A DNA stretch of 64,000 nucleotides, from the NCBI GenBank assembly GCA_902825945.1, contig CADECY010000003.1, forward strand, positions 52,563 through 116,562, in the 5' to 3' direction. A program made the position numbers and the translations under genes. Below are positions 17,424 through 25,310 of the stretch, piece after piece (the first letter of the stretch is position 1; each line of letters begins with the position of its first letter). This DNA is from an uncultured Acidobacteriota bacterium (lineage in GTDB: Bacteria > Acidobacteriota > Terriglobia > Bryobacterales > Bryobacteraceae). The notes beneath the pieces were generated by a model, which searched no databases, was not told the DNA's origin, and saw only the letters and a program-made list of their open reading frames with translations.

Positions 17424-18061
17424 TGATCCATCAGCTCCTGGACGCGATTCGCGTCCTGACGACACCCGACCGTCTGATCGCTCTGCTGTCGACGGTGTTC
17501 AGCGGGTGGCTCGGCTATCTGCTTCTCGCGGGAGTCGTCTTCGCCGAGACCGGCCTGCTCGTCGGTTTTTTTCTGCCGGGTGATTCTTTACTGTTCACGG
17601 TGGGAGTGGTGGCCGGAGCGGGTCAGCTCGACCTGTTCGCGATCAACATTGTGCTGATCGCCGCCGCGATCATCGGCGACGCCGTGGGCTTCCAGATCGG
17701 ACGCCGCACCGGACCGGCGATCTTCTCCCGCCCCGATTCGAAGCTCTTCAAGCAGGAGTATCTCCGCAAGACAGAGGAGTTCTACAAGAAGTACGGCGGC
17801 AAGACGATCATCTACGCGCGATTCGTGCCGATCGTTCGCACCTTCGCTCCATTCATCGCGGGTGTCGCCAAGATGGATTACGGGAAATTTCTCTCGTACA
17901 ACATCTTCGGCGGAATCGGCTGGGTTGCGCTGCTGACGACCATGGGATACTTTCTGGGTAGCGTTCCGATCGTCCGCGCGCACTTCGAAAAGGTGATCCT
18001 CGGGATCATCGTCCTCTCGGTGTTGCCGGTGATCAAAGAGATCGTCAGACCGGGGAAGTAG
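17423..18061 (+). CDS. DedA family (SNARE-associated/VTT) membrane protein
   Basis: An integral membrane protein of 212 residues starting at GTG 17423, which overlaps the last base of the isomerase stop codon. Signatures include GYLLLAGVVFAETGLLVGFF, then LPGDSLLF, and the conserved YARFVPIVRTFAPFIAGVAK followed by NIFGGIGWVALLTTMGYFLG. DedA proteins are flippases or transporters of polyprenyl and phospholipid carriers and support membrane-potential homeostasis. Coupling to the periplasmic foldase upstream suggests a shared role in envelope maintenance, but this is inference. Confidence 0.9.
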   Translation: MIHQLLDAIRVLTTPDRLIALLSTVFSGWLGYLLLAGVVFAETGLLVGFFLPGDSLLFTVGVVAGAGQLDLFAINIVLIAAAIIGDAVGFQIGRRTGPAIFSRPDSKLFKQEYLRKTEEFYKKYGGKTIIYARFVPIVRTFAPFIAGVAKMDYGKFLSYNIFGGIGWVALLTTMGYFLGSVPIVRAHFEKVILGIIVLSVLPVIKEIVRPGK

Positions 18062-18063
18062 CA

Positions 18064-18732
18064 ATGGCACGCAAGCTTTGGAAAGACGACGCGGACCTGT
18101 TCGCGTTGGCCAAGCGGGAACTGTTTCCCGCGGTGGTGGGTGATGTGATGGATACGCTCGGGCTGCGCAAGCAGTTCCTGCCGCCCGAGATTCAACCGCT
18201 ACGCGGCGACATGGTGGTGATCGGGCGCGCCATGAACGTGCTCGAAGCCGATTGTTTCGATCCGGCGAACGCGTTCGGACTCATGTTCGAGGCGCTCGAT
18301 GATTTGAAATCCGGCGAAGTCTACGTCTGCACCGGTGCTTCGCCCACCTACGCATTGTGGGGCGAACTCATGAGTATTCGCGCCGCGAAACTCGGAGCCG
18401 TGGGTGCGATCCTCGATGGCTATTCGCGCGACACCACTGGAATCCTCGAACAGAATTTCCCGTGCTTTTCACGCGGACGCTATGCGCAGGATCAGGCACC
18501 TCGAGGCAAGGTGATCGACTATCGTTGTCCGATCGAGATGAACGGCGTACGCATCGATCCGGGCGACATCCTGTTCGGCGATCTCGACGGGGTCTGCGTG
18601 ATACCCAAGAAGGCGGAGAAGGCCGTGTTCGCCGCCGCGATCGAGAAGGCGCGCGGTGAGAAGGCCGTGCGCAAGGCATTGGAAGCGGGCATGTCCGCGT
18701 CGGAGGCTTTTCGAAAGTTCGGCATCCTGTAG
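18064..18732 (+). CDS. RraA-like family protein
   Basis: A 222-residue protein of the RraA fold, starting at ATG 18064 only 2 bases after dedA. GELMSIRAAKLGAVGAILDG, followed by YSRD, matches the G-E-L...R-D pattern that binds the divalent metal and oxo-acid in 4-hydroxy-4-methyl-2-oxoglutarate aldolases and in RraA. The C-terminal DILFGDLDGVCVIPKKAEKA is also typical. The fold covers aldolases, oxaloacetate decarboxylases and RNase E inhibitors, so the activity cannot be named. It is often wrongly annotated as a demethylmenaquinone methyltransferase. Confidence 0.8.
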   Translation: MARKLWKDDADLFALAKRELFPAVVGDVMDTLGLRKQFLPPEIQPLRGDMVVIGRAMNVLEADCFDPANAFGLMFEALDDLKSGEVYVCTGASPTYALWGELMSIRAAKLGAVGAILDGYSRDTTGILEQNFPCFSRGRYAQDQAPRGKVIDYRCPIEMNGVRIDPGDILFGDLDGVCVIPKKAEKAVFAAAIEKARGEKAVRKALEAGMSASEAFRKFGIL

Positions 18733-18741
18733 TATTGCTAC

Positions 18742-19695
18742 ATGATGCGATCCGCGCTGATCTTGCTCACCGCCGCTGGCGCCGTTCAGGCCCAGTTCCC
18801 GCCGCTGAACTATCGGGTGGTGCCGGAGTGGCCGAACCTGCCTCAGCACGCCAATTTCATGGAGACCGCCGGTGTGGCCACCGATGCCCGTGGTCACGTC
18901 TATGTGATCCATCGCGGAAAGAATCCCGTGATGGAATTCGAGGCCGGTGGCTTCTTCGTTCGTGCCTGGGGTGACGGGCTCTTCGATCGTCCGCACTCGA
19001 TCCGTGTCGACAAAGAGGGCTTTCTCTGGACTGTCGATGACGGCTCGCATACCGTGCTGAAGATGGACCCGGTCAACGGTCGCGTCCGGATGGTGCTCGG
19101 CCGCTATCGTCAAACCTCGGATGCCAAATCGGCGATGAGCGAGCCCACGGTCGCGCCCGAGTTCCGTGGCAGCCGCGATGAGGGAGTGATCCGCTTCAAT
19201 CGGCCCACCGACATCGCGTTCGGGCCCAATGGAGACATCTTCGTGGCGGACGGCTACGGCAATTCACGAGTGGTCAAGTTCGACAAGAACGGAAAGTTCC
19301 TGAAGGCCTGGGGCAAGCGCGGCGCGGGCGAAGGTGAGTTGAACACACCGCACTCGATCGCGGTGGACCAGCAAGGCAAGGTCTATGTCGCCGATCGCGA
19401 GAACTACCGCGTTCAGGTCTTCGACTCGGAGGGCAAGTTCCTCTCCCAATGGCGCAACATCGGCTCCCCTTGGGGCCTAGCGCTCACGCCGGACAATCAC
19501 ATGATGATGACCGATGGCTACAATAACCGTGTCGCCAAGCTCACGATGGATGGCAGGATCGTGGGCGCGTTCGGATCGCACGGCAAGCTTCCCGGCCAGT
19601 TCCACTACTGCCATCAACTTGCGGTGGATGCGGCAGGCGCGGTGTACACTGCGGAGATTCTGAACTGGCGTCCGCAGAAATTCGTGCCGCGCTGA
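18742..19695 (+). CDS. NHL-repeat six-bladed beta-propeller, peptidyl-hydroxyglycine lyase-like, exported
   Basis: A 317-residue protein with a signal peptide (MMRSALILLTAAGAVQAQ). Repeats such as GHVYVIHRGKNPVMEF, GFLWTVDDGSHTVLKM, GDIFVADGYGNSRVVKFDKN and GKVYVADRENYRVQVFDSEG are NHL blades. The overall pattern is that of bacterial proteins labelled peptidylamidoglycolate lyase-like, but whether any amidating activity exists here is unknown. TAGTAT (18730-18735) sits 6 bases before the start, overlapping the stop of the RraA-like gene, so it may have its own leaderless transcript. It precedes the haloperoxidase gene by 44 bases. Confidence 0.8.
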   Translation: MMRSALILLTAAGAVQAQFPPLNYRVVPEWPNLPQHANFMETAGVATDARGHVYVIHRGKNPVMEFEAGGFFVRAWGDGLFDRPHSIRVDKEGFLWTVDDGSHTVLKMDPVNGRVRMVLGRYRQTSDAKSAMSEPTVAPEFRGSRDEGVIRFNRPTDIAFGPNGDIFVADGYGNSRVVKFDKNGKFLKAWGKRGAGEGELNTPHSIAVDQQGKVYVADRENYRVQVFDSEGKFLSQWRNIGSPWGLALTPDNHMMMTDGYNNRVAKLTMDGRIVGAFGSHGKLPGQFHYCHQLAVDAAGAVYTAEILNWRPQKFVPR

Positions 19696-19739
19696 AGGGA
19701 ACCGCCAGCTGTTGACGTTCTCGTGGTTAGAGGAGACCC

Positions 19740-21146
19740 ATGGAGCAAACCAATCCGATTCTTTTCTGGAACGATGTCGCAATGGAGGCGAATCGCCAGA
19801 GTCACACCAACGGCAAGGAAGAACAGACCGGGCCGACGATGAGTTCACGCGCACAGGCGATCGTGCATCTGGCGATGCATGACGCTTGGTTCGCGATCAA
19901 TCCAGGGCCGGAAGCACCGCTCGGCACCTACCTGCCCCCGCCGCCCGATACCCCTGGCCAGCCGGCCACCAACGCGGCGATCGCGTCAGCGGCCTACTGC
20001 ACGCTCGCGTCGCTGTTCCCATCTCAGCGCGCCTACTTCGATGAGCGGCTCTCGGCCGCACCCAAGTCCGCCACTCTCGATCTGGCGGGCCAACGGTACG
20101 GCTTGCTTATCGCGCAAGCGCTCCTCGAGGCACGCAAGGACGACAACGACGCGAAAGACACTGGCTACTCTCCGTCGACCGGACGGTTCCGCCACCGGCC
20201 CGATCCCGACAACAAGCAGGGATTCCACGGCCCGTTCTACGGGTTGAAACCACACCTGTTCGGCACGCAGACCGTCTTCGAGTTGAACCCGCCGCCGTCC
20301 GGCGGTGACTACCTCTCCGCGCTAGCGCAAGTAAGGCGAGAGGGAATCAAACCCGAGTTGACCGACACGCTCGCCGGTGGCGGCAGCCGCCGCAGCCCGC
20401 GCGAGACGCTGACCGGAATCTTCTGGGGCTATGACGGAGCCAAGGGGCTCGGCACACCGCCGAGGCTTTACAACCAGATCGTGCGCAAGGTGATGGAGAA
20501 GCAGGAAGCCGCTGACCCTGATCCCACGGCCCGCTACGCGCGTTTGCTCGCGCTCGTGCACGCCGCGATGGCGGACGCCGGAATTCTCGCATGGCGCGAG
20601 AAGTATCGCTACGACTACTGGCGTCCCGTGGTGGGAATCCGCGAGCACGATGAGAGCATGGGACCGGCGGGCAGCGACCAGACCGCGGCATTCTCCGCTG
20701 ACTGCGATCCGTTTTGGCTTCCGTTCGGCGCTCCGAAATCGAACGAGCCCGGGACCAAGAACTTCACTCCGCCGTTTCCGGCCTATCCGTCGGGCCATGC
20801 CTCATTCGGGTCGGCGGCGTTCCAGATGACGCGCATCTATTATGGGACAGGCGCGGCGGGCGCGGATACGCTGTGTGACGGGCTCGAGTTCGTCTCGGAT
20901 GAGTTGAACGGCGTGACCACGGACAACCACGGTACCGTGCGGCCACGGCACTCGCAGAAGTTCCGCGAGGGGCTGTGGGGCGCGATCCGCGAGAACGGGC
21001 TGAGCCGCGTCTATCTCGGCGTGCATTGGGTGTTCGACGCCTTCGCGGCGGGCGACACCAATTTCACGCAGAATATCGGGGGCGTGCCTCTCGGAATGAA
21101 GATCGCGGAGGAAGTGCATACCCGGGGCCTCAAGCCACCGGTGTAG
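19740..21146 (+). CDS. Vanadium-dependent haloperoxidase (PAP2 superfamily)
   Basis: A 468-residue protein. KYRYDYWRP supplies the Lys/Arg of the vanadate site, PPFPAYPSGHASFGSAAF carries Ser351-Gly352-His353, and RVYLGVHWVFDAFAAGD carries the final Arg and His429. This is the conserved vanadate/phosphate pocket of vanadium haloperoxidases and class A acid phosphatases. The enzymes oxidise halides with hydrogen peroxide, or act as phosphatases. A clear AGAGGAG lies upstream of ATG 19740. There is no obvious signal peptide, unlike its neighbours. The 3' end of the gene was copied to 23085-23380, about 2 kb downstream, where it has decayed. Confidence 0.88.
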   Translation: MEQTNPILFWNDVAMEANRQSHTNGKEEQTGPTMSSRAQAIVHLAMHDAWFAINPGPEAPLGTYLPPPPDTPGQPATNAAIASAAYCTLASLFPSQRAYFDERLSAAPKSATLDLAGQRYGLLIAQALLEARKDDNDAKDTGYSPSTGRFRHRPDPDNKQGFHGPFYGLKPHLFGTQTVFELNPPPSGGDYLSALAQVRREGIKPELTDTLAGGGSRRSPRETLTGIFWGYDGAKGLGTPPRLYNQIVRKVMEKQEAADPDPTARYARLLALVHAAMADAGILAWREKYRYDYWRPVVGIREHDESMGPAGSDQTAAFSADCDPFWLPFGAPKSNEPGTKNFTPPFPAYPSGHASFGSAAFQMTRIYYGTGAAGADTLCDGLEFVSDELNGVTTDNHGTVRPRHSQKFREGLWGAIRENGLSRVYLGVHWVFDAFAAGDTNFTQNIGGVPLGMKIAEEVHTRGLKPPV

Positions 21147-21149
21147 CCG

Positions 21150-22052
21150 TCAGCGCCCGCCCCGGCGATAGGTCTCAGTGCGGGCGTTGCCGAATCCATC
21201 CTCGAACTGAAACGTGAAGGTGTTGTCGCCATTCACGCTGTAGTGAATGTACCTGTGTTCGCCCCCGGCTTCGTACTCGAGCGAGTAGCGGTTGGGGGCG
21301 GGCCAGGTGAACCCGGTGATGTGTGCACCGCGCAACGGCTCTCCTGCGGGCCTCACCGGGATGGTGCGCGGTTGCGGCGTAATCGCGTCGTTTTCCACCC
21401 GGACTGCGCCGCGCAGGCCGCCGTTGACGTACGGGTACGTTCTGGTCGAATGGTAGTGGTATTGGCCGCCAGCTCCTTCGTGGCCGTTGAACTCGTCGAG
21501 GTCCGTTGGTTCGGATCCATCCGCCTCGGTCAATCCGTACAAGGGGTAGCCGTCGAGCGCGTACCCGATCGGGTTCGGCACGCCAACGGTATCCACCAGG
21601 TGCAGCGGCGCCACGTGATAGTGGTAGTCGTCCGCGCGGCCACAGTGACCGCCATATTCGTCCAGCTCTCCGGCGAGGTAGGTATCGGTGCGGCCGTCGT
21701 TCTTGATCGGATTGAAAATGGGTACGCCGTTGACGGCGACGGCGATTGCGCCGCTGAAGAGCGCGGTCTTGGCGGAGACCGGACGGTCCGCCGGTACGGG
21801 TCTGCGCGGAATCCGGAAGGCGTTGTCTCCCGTAAAGTCTTGCGGCAAGGGTACCTGCTGCTGCCAGGCGGTGATCCCCACCATCATCTTGTGCGTGGGC
21901 ATTCCGTACGACTCGAGATAGTAGTAGTTTTCGTCCGCCCGCCATTTCACCAGGATCGAAGGCGCGAGCCCAGGGATGCGGCTCGACCCGGCATACACAA
22001 TCGCGGCGAAGATGCCCGCGCCGCAGATACGGATGATCGCTGCGCGTTTCAT
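21150..22052 (-). CDS. YHYH-domain protein, exported
   Basis: A 300-residue protein with an N-terminal hydrophobic signal/anchor (residues 8-22). Two family hallmarks are visible, DDYHYHVAPLHL and GQYHYHSTRTYPYVNGGLRG, linked by GYALDGYPLYGLTEADG. This is the YHYH family (PF14240), found in secreted bacterial proteins of unknown function; the histidine pairs suggest metal binding. AAGGAG lies about 7 bases upstream of ATG 22052. The partner gene upstream ends 3 bases before it, so they form a two-gene operon convergent with the haloperoxidase gene. Confidence 0.85.
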   Translation of the reverse strand: MKRAAIIRICGAGIFAAIVYAGSSRIPGLAPSILVKWRADENYYYLESYGMPTHKMMVGITAWQQQVPLPQDFTGDNAFRIPRRPVPADRPVSAKTALFSGAIAVAVNGVPIFNPIKNDGRTDTYLAGELDEYGGHCGRADDYHYHVAPLHLVDTVGVPNPIGYALDGYPLYGLTEADGSEPTDLDEFNGHEGAGGQYHYHSTRTYPYVNGGLRGAVRVENDAITPQPRTIPVRPAGEPLRGAHITGFTWPAPNRYSLEYEAGGEHRYIHYSVNGDNTFTFQFEDGFGNARTETYRRGGR

Positions 22053-22055
22053 TCC

Positions 22056-22781
22056 TTACTCCTTTGTCCGCGAGCGGACGCCCGCCGGGGCCGTCATCTG
22101 GCAGGCGAGCGGGATCACGGCGAACACGCAAGTGTTGTCGAGCTCCGGATGGGTGTCCCAGCGCGGCTTCCAGCCGGGTTTTTCGACCCGGTACCGGAAC
22201 AAGACCGTGTTGTCGAGCACGAGGTCGTCCGACCAGATGAAACGCGCTCCGTTGAAATCGGCCCGCGTGTAGTTTCCGCCGGGCCGTACCTCTTCCTCGG
22301 TGAACTCGCGGGCGAATGACCATTCCCGATCATCGAAGTCCGGCGCGAACCAGTTGGCGGGAACCGCGTCGTAGGCAACCTCCGGATTCCGGGGATCGCG
22401 ATTGACGGGTCCCCGGAAGACGGCTTTCGTCTTCCATGTCGAGTTGGTGACCGTTCCATCGGCGAAGCGCAGAATGAAGCCCGCGTCGCCCATTTGGTCC
22501 CCGTATTCGAGGCCGGTGGCGGGATCGGCATTGTCCTTGGCAATCACCGCGATCGTCATCGGGTACTCGGGAAGCAGGTCCACATTCACTTGGTTGTGCG
22601 GAAGGAAGTCGATCGAGTCGACGGCGACGAGTTTGCCGTTGATGTACATCGCAAACCAGTTGTCGGCGAACATGCTCGCTCGCATCGTGTCGGTCATCGT
22701 GGGCTTGACGGAGGGCTGCTGGGCCAGGAAAACGCTGCCGGCCATCAGCATCACGGCCGCCGCGATCATGAGTTTTCGCAT
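22056..22781 (-). CDS. Exported protein of unknown function, partner of the YHYH protein
   Basis: A 241-residue protein from ATG 22781, with a signal peptide (MRKLMIAAAVMLMAGSVFLA). The frame stays open upstream to 22988, but that extension runs through the pilin remnant and gives a low-complexity Arg-rich leader, so it is rejected. The mature part contains SMFADNWFAMYINGKLVAVD, then TSTWKTKAVF-like and FRGPVNRDPRNPEVAYDAVP stretches, and looks like a beta-sandwich of the kind that displays or binds carbohydrate. I do not recognise a named domain. It ends 3 bases before the YHYH gene, so the two products probably act together outside the cytoplasm. Confidence 0.7.
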   Translation of the reverse strand: MRKLMIAAAVMLMAGSVFLAQQPSVKPTMTDTMRASMFADNWFAMYINGKLVAVDSIDFLPHNQVNVDLLPEYPMTIAVIAKDNADPATGLEYGDQMGDAGFILRFADGTVTNSTWKTKAVFRGPVNRDPRNPEVAYDAVPANWFAPDFDDREWSFAREFTEEEVRPGGNYTRADFNGARFIWSDDLVLDNTVLFRYRVEKPGWKPRWDTHPELDNTCVFAVIPLACQMTAPAGVRSRTKE

Positions 22782-22836
22782 ATCGGAGTTCTGACTCTGA
22801 AACCCGCGCCGGAACGGGAAGTTCCGCGGATCGCGG

Positions 22837-23085
22837 TCACCACTTCGAGTAGGGAGTGCCCTCGATGCTCGTCTCGTCGTACCCGCTGAAGACCGTCGAG
22901 ACTCCGCCTTCCTCGGCCGCAGCCTTGCACGTCTGGTTGGACCGGTGATCGGGTCATTCGGAATGCGATTCAAGTTGCCCTCGCTCACCAGTTCGTTCAG
23001 GCATTGCCGGCCATATCACGATCAGGTTGCTCCTCAGCGTGCTTTCACTGATGGCAGCGGAGAAGCGCCTTCTGGCGAACCGCCG
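22837..23085 (-). pseudogene. Type IV pilin / GspG-like pseudopilin remnant (C-terminal half)
   Basis: Read on the minus strand: RRRFSAAISESTLRSNLIVI (about 23080-23015), a frameshift with loss of some residues, NELVSEGNLNRIPNDPITGP, another one-base shift, then QTCKAAAEEGGVSTVFSGYD and ETSIEGTPYSKW with TGA at 22837-22839. This matches the second half of acidobacterial pseudopilins (LRxNL..., LxxLVSxGYLRxIPxDPxTG, SGSDxTxLDGTPYSxW). The methylated N-terminal helix is absent, and the fragment ends where the haloperoxidase copy begins on the opposite strand. Confidence 0.7.
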
Positions 23086-23380
23086 CGTTCCAGATGACGC
23101 GCATCCTTTGCGGGACGGGCGCGGCGGGCGGGGATACGCTGGGTGACCGGCCGAGTTCGTCTCGGATGAGTTGAACGGCGTGACCACGGCACTCGCAGAA
23201 GTTTCGCGAGGGACTGGCGCGATCCGCGACAACGGATTGAGGAGCGTCTATCTCGGCATTGGGTGTTCGACGCCTTCGCGCGGGCGACACCAATTTCTTA
23301 CGCGGAACGTCAGGGGCGTTCCTCTCGGAATGAAGATCGTCGAGGAAGTGCATACCCGCGGCCTCGAGCCGCCGGTGTAG
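23085..23380 (+). pseudogene. Duplicated 3' end of the vanadium haloperoxidase gene, decayed
   Basis: This segment aligns along its length with 20816-21146 of the intact gene. A 35-base block is identical (23155-23189 and 20888-20922), and further identical stretches cover the last His region and the C-terminus through the same TAG (23378-23380). The copy has small deletions, for example the bases matching the region after 20922 up to the CGGCACTCGCAG stretch, so no reading frame survives. It lacks everything upstream of the last ~110 codons, including the SGHA motif. Confidence 0.9.
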
Positions 23381-23426
23381 AGCGGCCCAGCGGCCCGGAG
23401 ATCCGGATCCGTGGGAAGAGTGCGGG

Positions 23427-23432
23427 TATAAT
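23427..23432 (+). promoter_or_regulatory. Candidate -10 element for lacD
   Basis: A perfect TATAAT, 25 bases upstream of ATG 23458. Because the alternative in-frame ATG at 23431 lies inside this hexamer, the promoter reading supports 23458 as the true start. No convincing -35 element was seen. Confidence 0.4.
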
Positions 23433-23457
23433 GGTTGTTTCCACCCCTTCCCACCAC

Positions 23458-24468
23458 ATGTCAGCACTTTCAGCGGGCAAGATCGCCCATCTAAAAAACC
23501 TCTCCGACAGCCGCGGCGTTATCGCGGCGGCAGCCATGGACCAACGCGGCAGTTTGCAGAAGTCGATCGCCGCGGCCAAGGGCGTGTCTGAAGGCGCCGT
23601 CACGCCGGAGATGATGTCGGAGTTCAAGGTCGCTGTCACGCGAATCCTGACCCCACACGCGAGCGCCATTCTCCTCGACACCGAGTTCGGCCTCGCTGCC
23701 GCGAAGTCACGCTCGTCCAACGCGGGACTTCTGCTCGCCTACGAGAAGTCCGGCTATGACCTCACCGAGAAGCACCGCCGTTTGCCCGATCTGCTTCCGC
23801 ACCTGTCCGTGAAGCGCATCAAGGATCATGGCGGAGACGCGGTCAAGATCCTCATCTACTACAGTCCGCTCGAGGATTCGGCCACCAAGGACATCAAGCA
23901 CGCCTTCATCGAACGGATCGGTTCGGAGTGCGAGGACAATGAGATCCCATTCTTCCTGGAGTTCATCGGCTTCGACCCGAACGGCATGGACGAGAAGGGT
24001 CTCGAATTCGCCAAGCTCAAGCCGGGAATCGTGATCGGCAGCATGGAAGAGTTCTCGAAGCCGCAATACAAGGTGGACGTGCTGAAGGTCGAGGTTCCGA
24101 TCAACGCGAACTACACCGAAGGCTCGAGCGTGTACAAGGGTCAGAAGGCCTATTCGTGGGATGAGGCGCTCGACTGGTTCCGCAAGGCCGCCGCTGCCGC
24201 CAAGAAGCCGTTCATCTACCTGAGCGCCGGCGTCTCGAACGATCAGTTCACCGAATCGCTGCGCATGGCCGCAGCCGCGGGTACCGACTTTTCGGGTGTC
24301 CTCTGCGGACGCGCCACCTGGAAGGAGGGCATCCCGGTCTACGCCAAGCAGGGCATCCAGGCGCTCGAGGATTGGCTTGCGAGCGAAGGCGTGAAGAACA
24401 TCAACGCCGTCAATGCCTCGCTCGCTCCGGCCAAGCCGTGGTACGCGAAAATGGGGGTCACCCTCTAA
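23458..24468 (+). CDS. lacD: Tagatose 1,6-diphosphate aldolase-like protein
   Basis: A class I aldolase of 336 residues resembling LacD, which splits tagatose 1,6-bisphosphate into dihydroxyacetone phosphate and glyceraldehyde 3-phosphate. Landmarks are GVIAAAAMDQRGSLQKSI near the N-terminus, ILLDTEFGLAAA, KILIYYSPLED and DVLKVEVPIN, whose Lys is a plausible Schiff-base residue. The frame is open upstream, but those codons come from the decayed haloperoxidase copy, so ATG 23458 is chosen. The KDPG aldolase gene follows after 4 bases. No kinase or isomerase of the tagatose pathway is nearby, so the in vivo sugar is uncertain. Confidence 0.85.
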   Translation: MSALSAGKIAHLKNLSDSRGVIAAAAMDQRGSLQKSIAAAKGVSEGAVTPEMMSEFKVAVTRILTPHASAILLDTEFGLAAAKSRSSNAGLLLAYEKSGYDLTEKHRRLPDLLPHLSVKRIKDHGGDAVKILIYYSPLEDSATKDIKHAFIERIGSECEDNEIPFFLEFIGFDPNGMDEKGLEFAKLKPGIVIGSMEEFSKPQYKVDVLKVEVPINANYTEGSSVYKGQKAYSWDEALDWFRKAAAAAKKPFIYLSAGVSNDQFTESLRMAAAAGTDFSGVLCGRATWKEGIPVYAKQGIQALEDWLASEGVKNINAVNASLAPAKPWYAKMGVTL

Positions 24469-24472
24469 TCCG

Positions 24473-25138
24473 ATGACCCGCCAGCAGACGCTTTCCTTCA
24501 TGCTGGATGTCGGGATCGTACCCGTAGTCCGGACCACTTCCGCCGAGTCGGCCATCAAGGCGATCGAAGCGATCTACAAGGGCGGGATTCGCGCCGCCGA
24601 GATCACGATGACGGTTCCCGGAGCTGTGAAGGCTCTCGAAAAGGTGGCCGATCAGTTCGGCGACAAGCTGGTTCTGGGAGCGGGCACAGTGCTCGATCCC
24701 GAGACCGCGCGCATCTGCATGTTGGCGGGCGCGGAGTTCTTCGTGACCCCTTCGCTTTGCGTGAAGACGATCGAGACCGCGAAACGATATTCGAAGATCA
24801 TCTGCCCCGGCGCCCTCACGCCCACCGAAGTGGTGACGGCGTGGCAAGCCGGAGCCGACATCGTGAAGGTGTTCCCGGCAGGGGCGATGGGCGGACCGAA
24901 ATACATCAAGGCTCTCAAGGGCCCGCTGCCGCACATCGAAATGATTCCGACCGGCGGAGTCAACCTCGAAACCGCCGGTGAGTTCCTCAAGGCTGGCGCA
25001 TGCGCGGTAGCGGTGGGCGGAGAACTCGTGGACGGCAAGCTGATCAAGGAAGGCCGCTACGATCAGATCGAGGAGCGCGCGCGCCAGTATCTGGCCGTGA
25101 TCGCCAAAGCTCGCGCGGAAATGAAGGCGGGAGCGTAA
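24473..25138 (+). CDS. eda: 2-keto-3-deoxy-6-phosphogluconate / 4-hydroxy-2-oxoglutarate aldolase
   Basis: A 221-residue class I aldolase that splits KDPG to pyruvate and glyceraldehyde 3-phosphate (EC 4.1.2.14; 4.1.3.42). GGIRAAEITMTVPGA holds the general-acid Glu43, LVLGAGTVLDPE is conserved, and DIVKVFPAGAMGGPKYIKAL holds Schiff-base Lys132. IPTGGVNLETAGEFLKAGA binds phosphate. ATG 24473 lies 4 bases after lacD. Together with lacD it suggests entry of sugar acids or ketoses into lower glycolysis. No Entner-Doudoroff dehydratase is in the window. Confidence 0.9.
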   Translation: MTRQQTLSFMLDVGIVPVVRTTSAESAIKAIEAIYKGGIRAAEITMTVPGAVKALEKVADQFGDKLVLGAGTVLDPETARICMLAGAEFFVTPSLCVKTIETAKRYSKIICPGALTPTEVVTAWQAGADIVKVFPAGAMGGPKYIKALKGPLPHIEMIPTGGVNLETAGEFLKAGACAVAVGGELVDGKLIKEGRYDQIEERARQYLAVIAKARAEMKAGA

Positions 25139-25141
25139 GTC

Positions 25142-25309
25142 ATGGCCATTGCAAAGAATCTGCTCGAGATTCTGGTTTGCCCCGTGTGCAAGACCCCCGT
25201 GGAACTGCTGCAGGAAGAGAACGGGTTGCGCTGCGGCGCTTGCCGGCTCGTCTATCCGGTACGCGACGACATTCCGGTGATGCTGGTGGACGAGGCGCGC
25301 CGCGAATAG
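25142..25309 (+). CDS. Trm112/UPF0434-like zinc-ribbon protein
   Basis: A 55-residue protein from ATG 25142 to TAG 25307-25309. It opens [20 protein letters not shown] and continues [20 protein letters not shown]. Two CxxC pairs (Cys13/Cys16 and Cys31/Cys34) form the zinc ribbon; the ending [11 protein letters not shown] is the family signature. Bacterial members sit near lipid A and LPS genes and may help methyltransferases or act as chaperones. Here it is 3 bases after eda and 1 base before the GT9 gene, fitting that LPS neighbourhood. Confidence 0.88.
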   Translation: MAIAKNLLEILVCPVCKTPVELLQEENGLRCGACRLVYPVRDDIPVMLVDEARRE

Positions 25310-25310
25310 C

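Noticed and set aside
15435..17465. 676-codon minus-strand frame opposite the PpiD-like gene
   Set aside because: Mirror of a GC-rich coding frame: Leu/Arg/His-rich translation with no recognisable domain, while the plus strand has a parvulin domain.
22782..22988. N-terminal extension of the YHYH partner protein
   Set aside because: Arg-rich, runs through the pilin remnant, and a clean signal peptide begins at ATG 22781.
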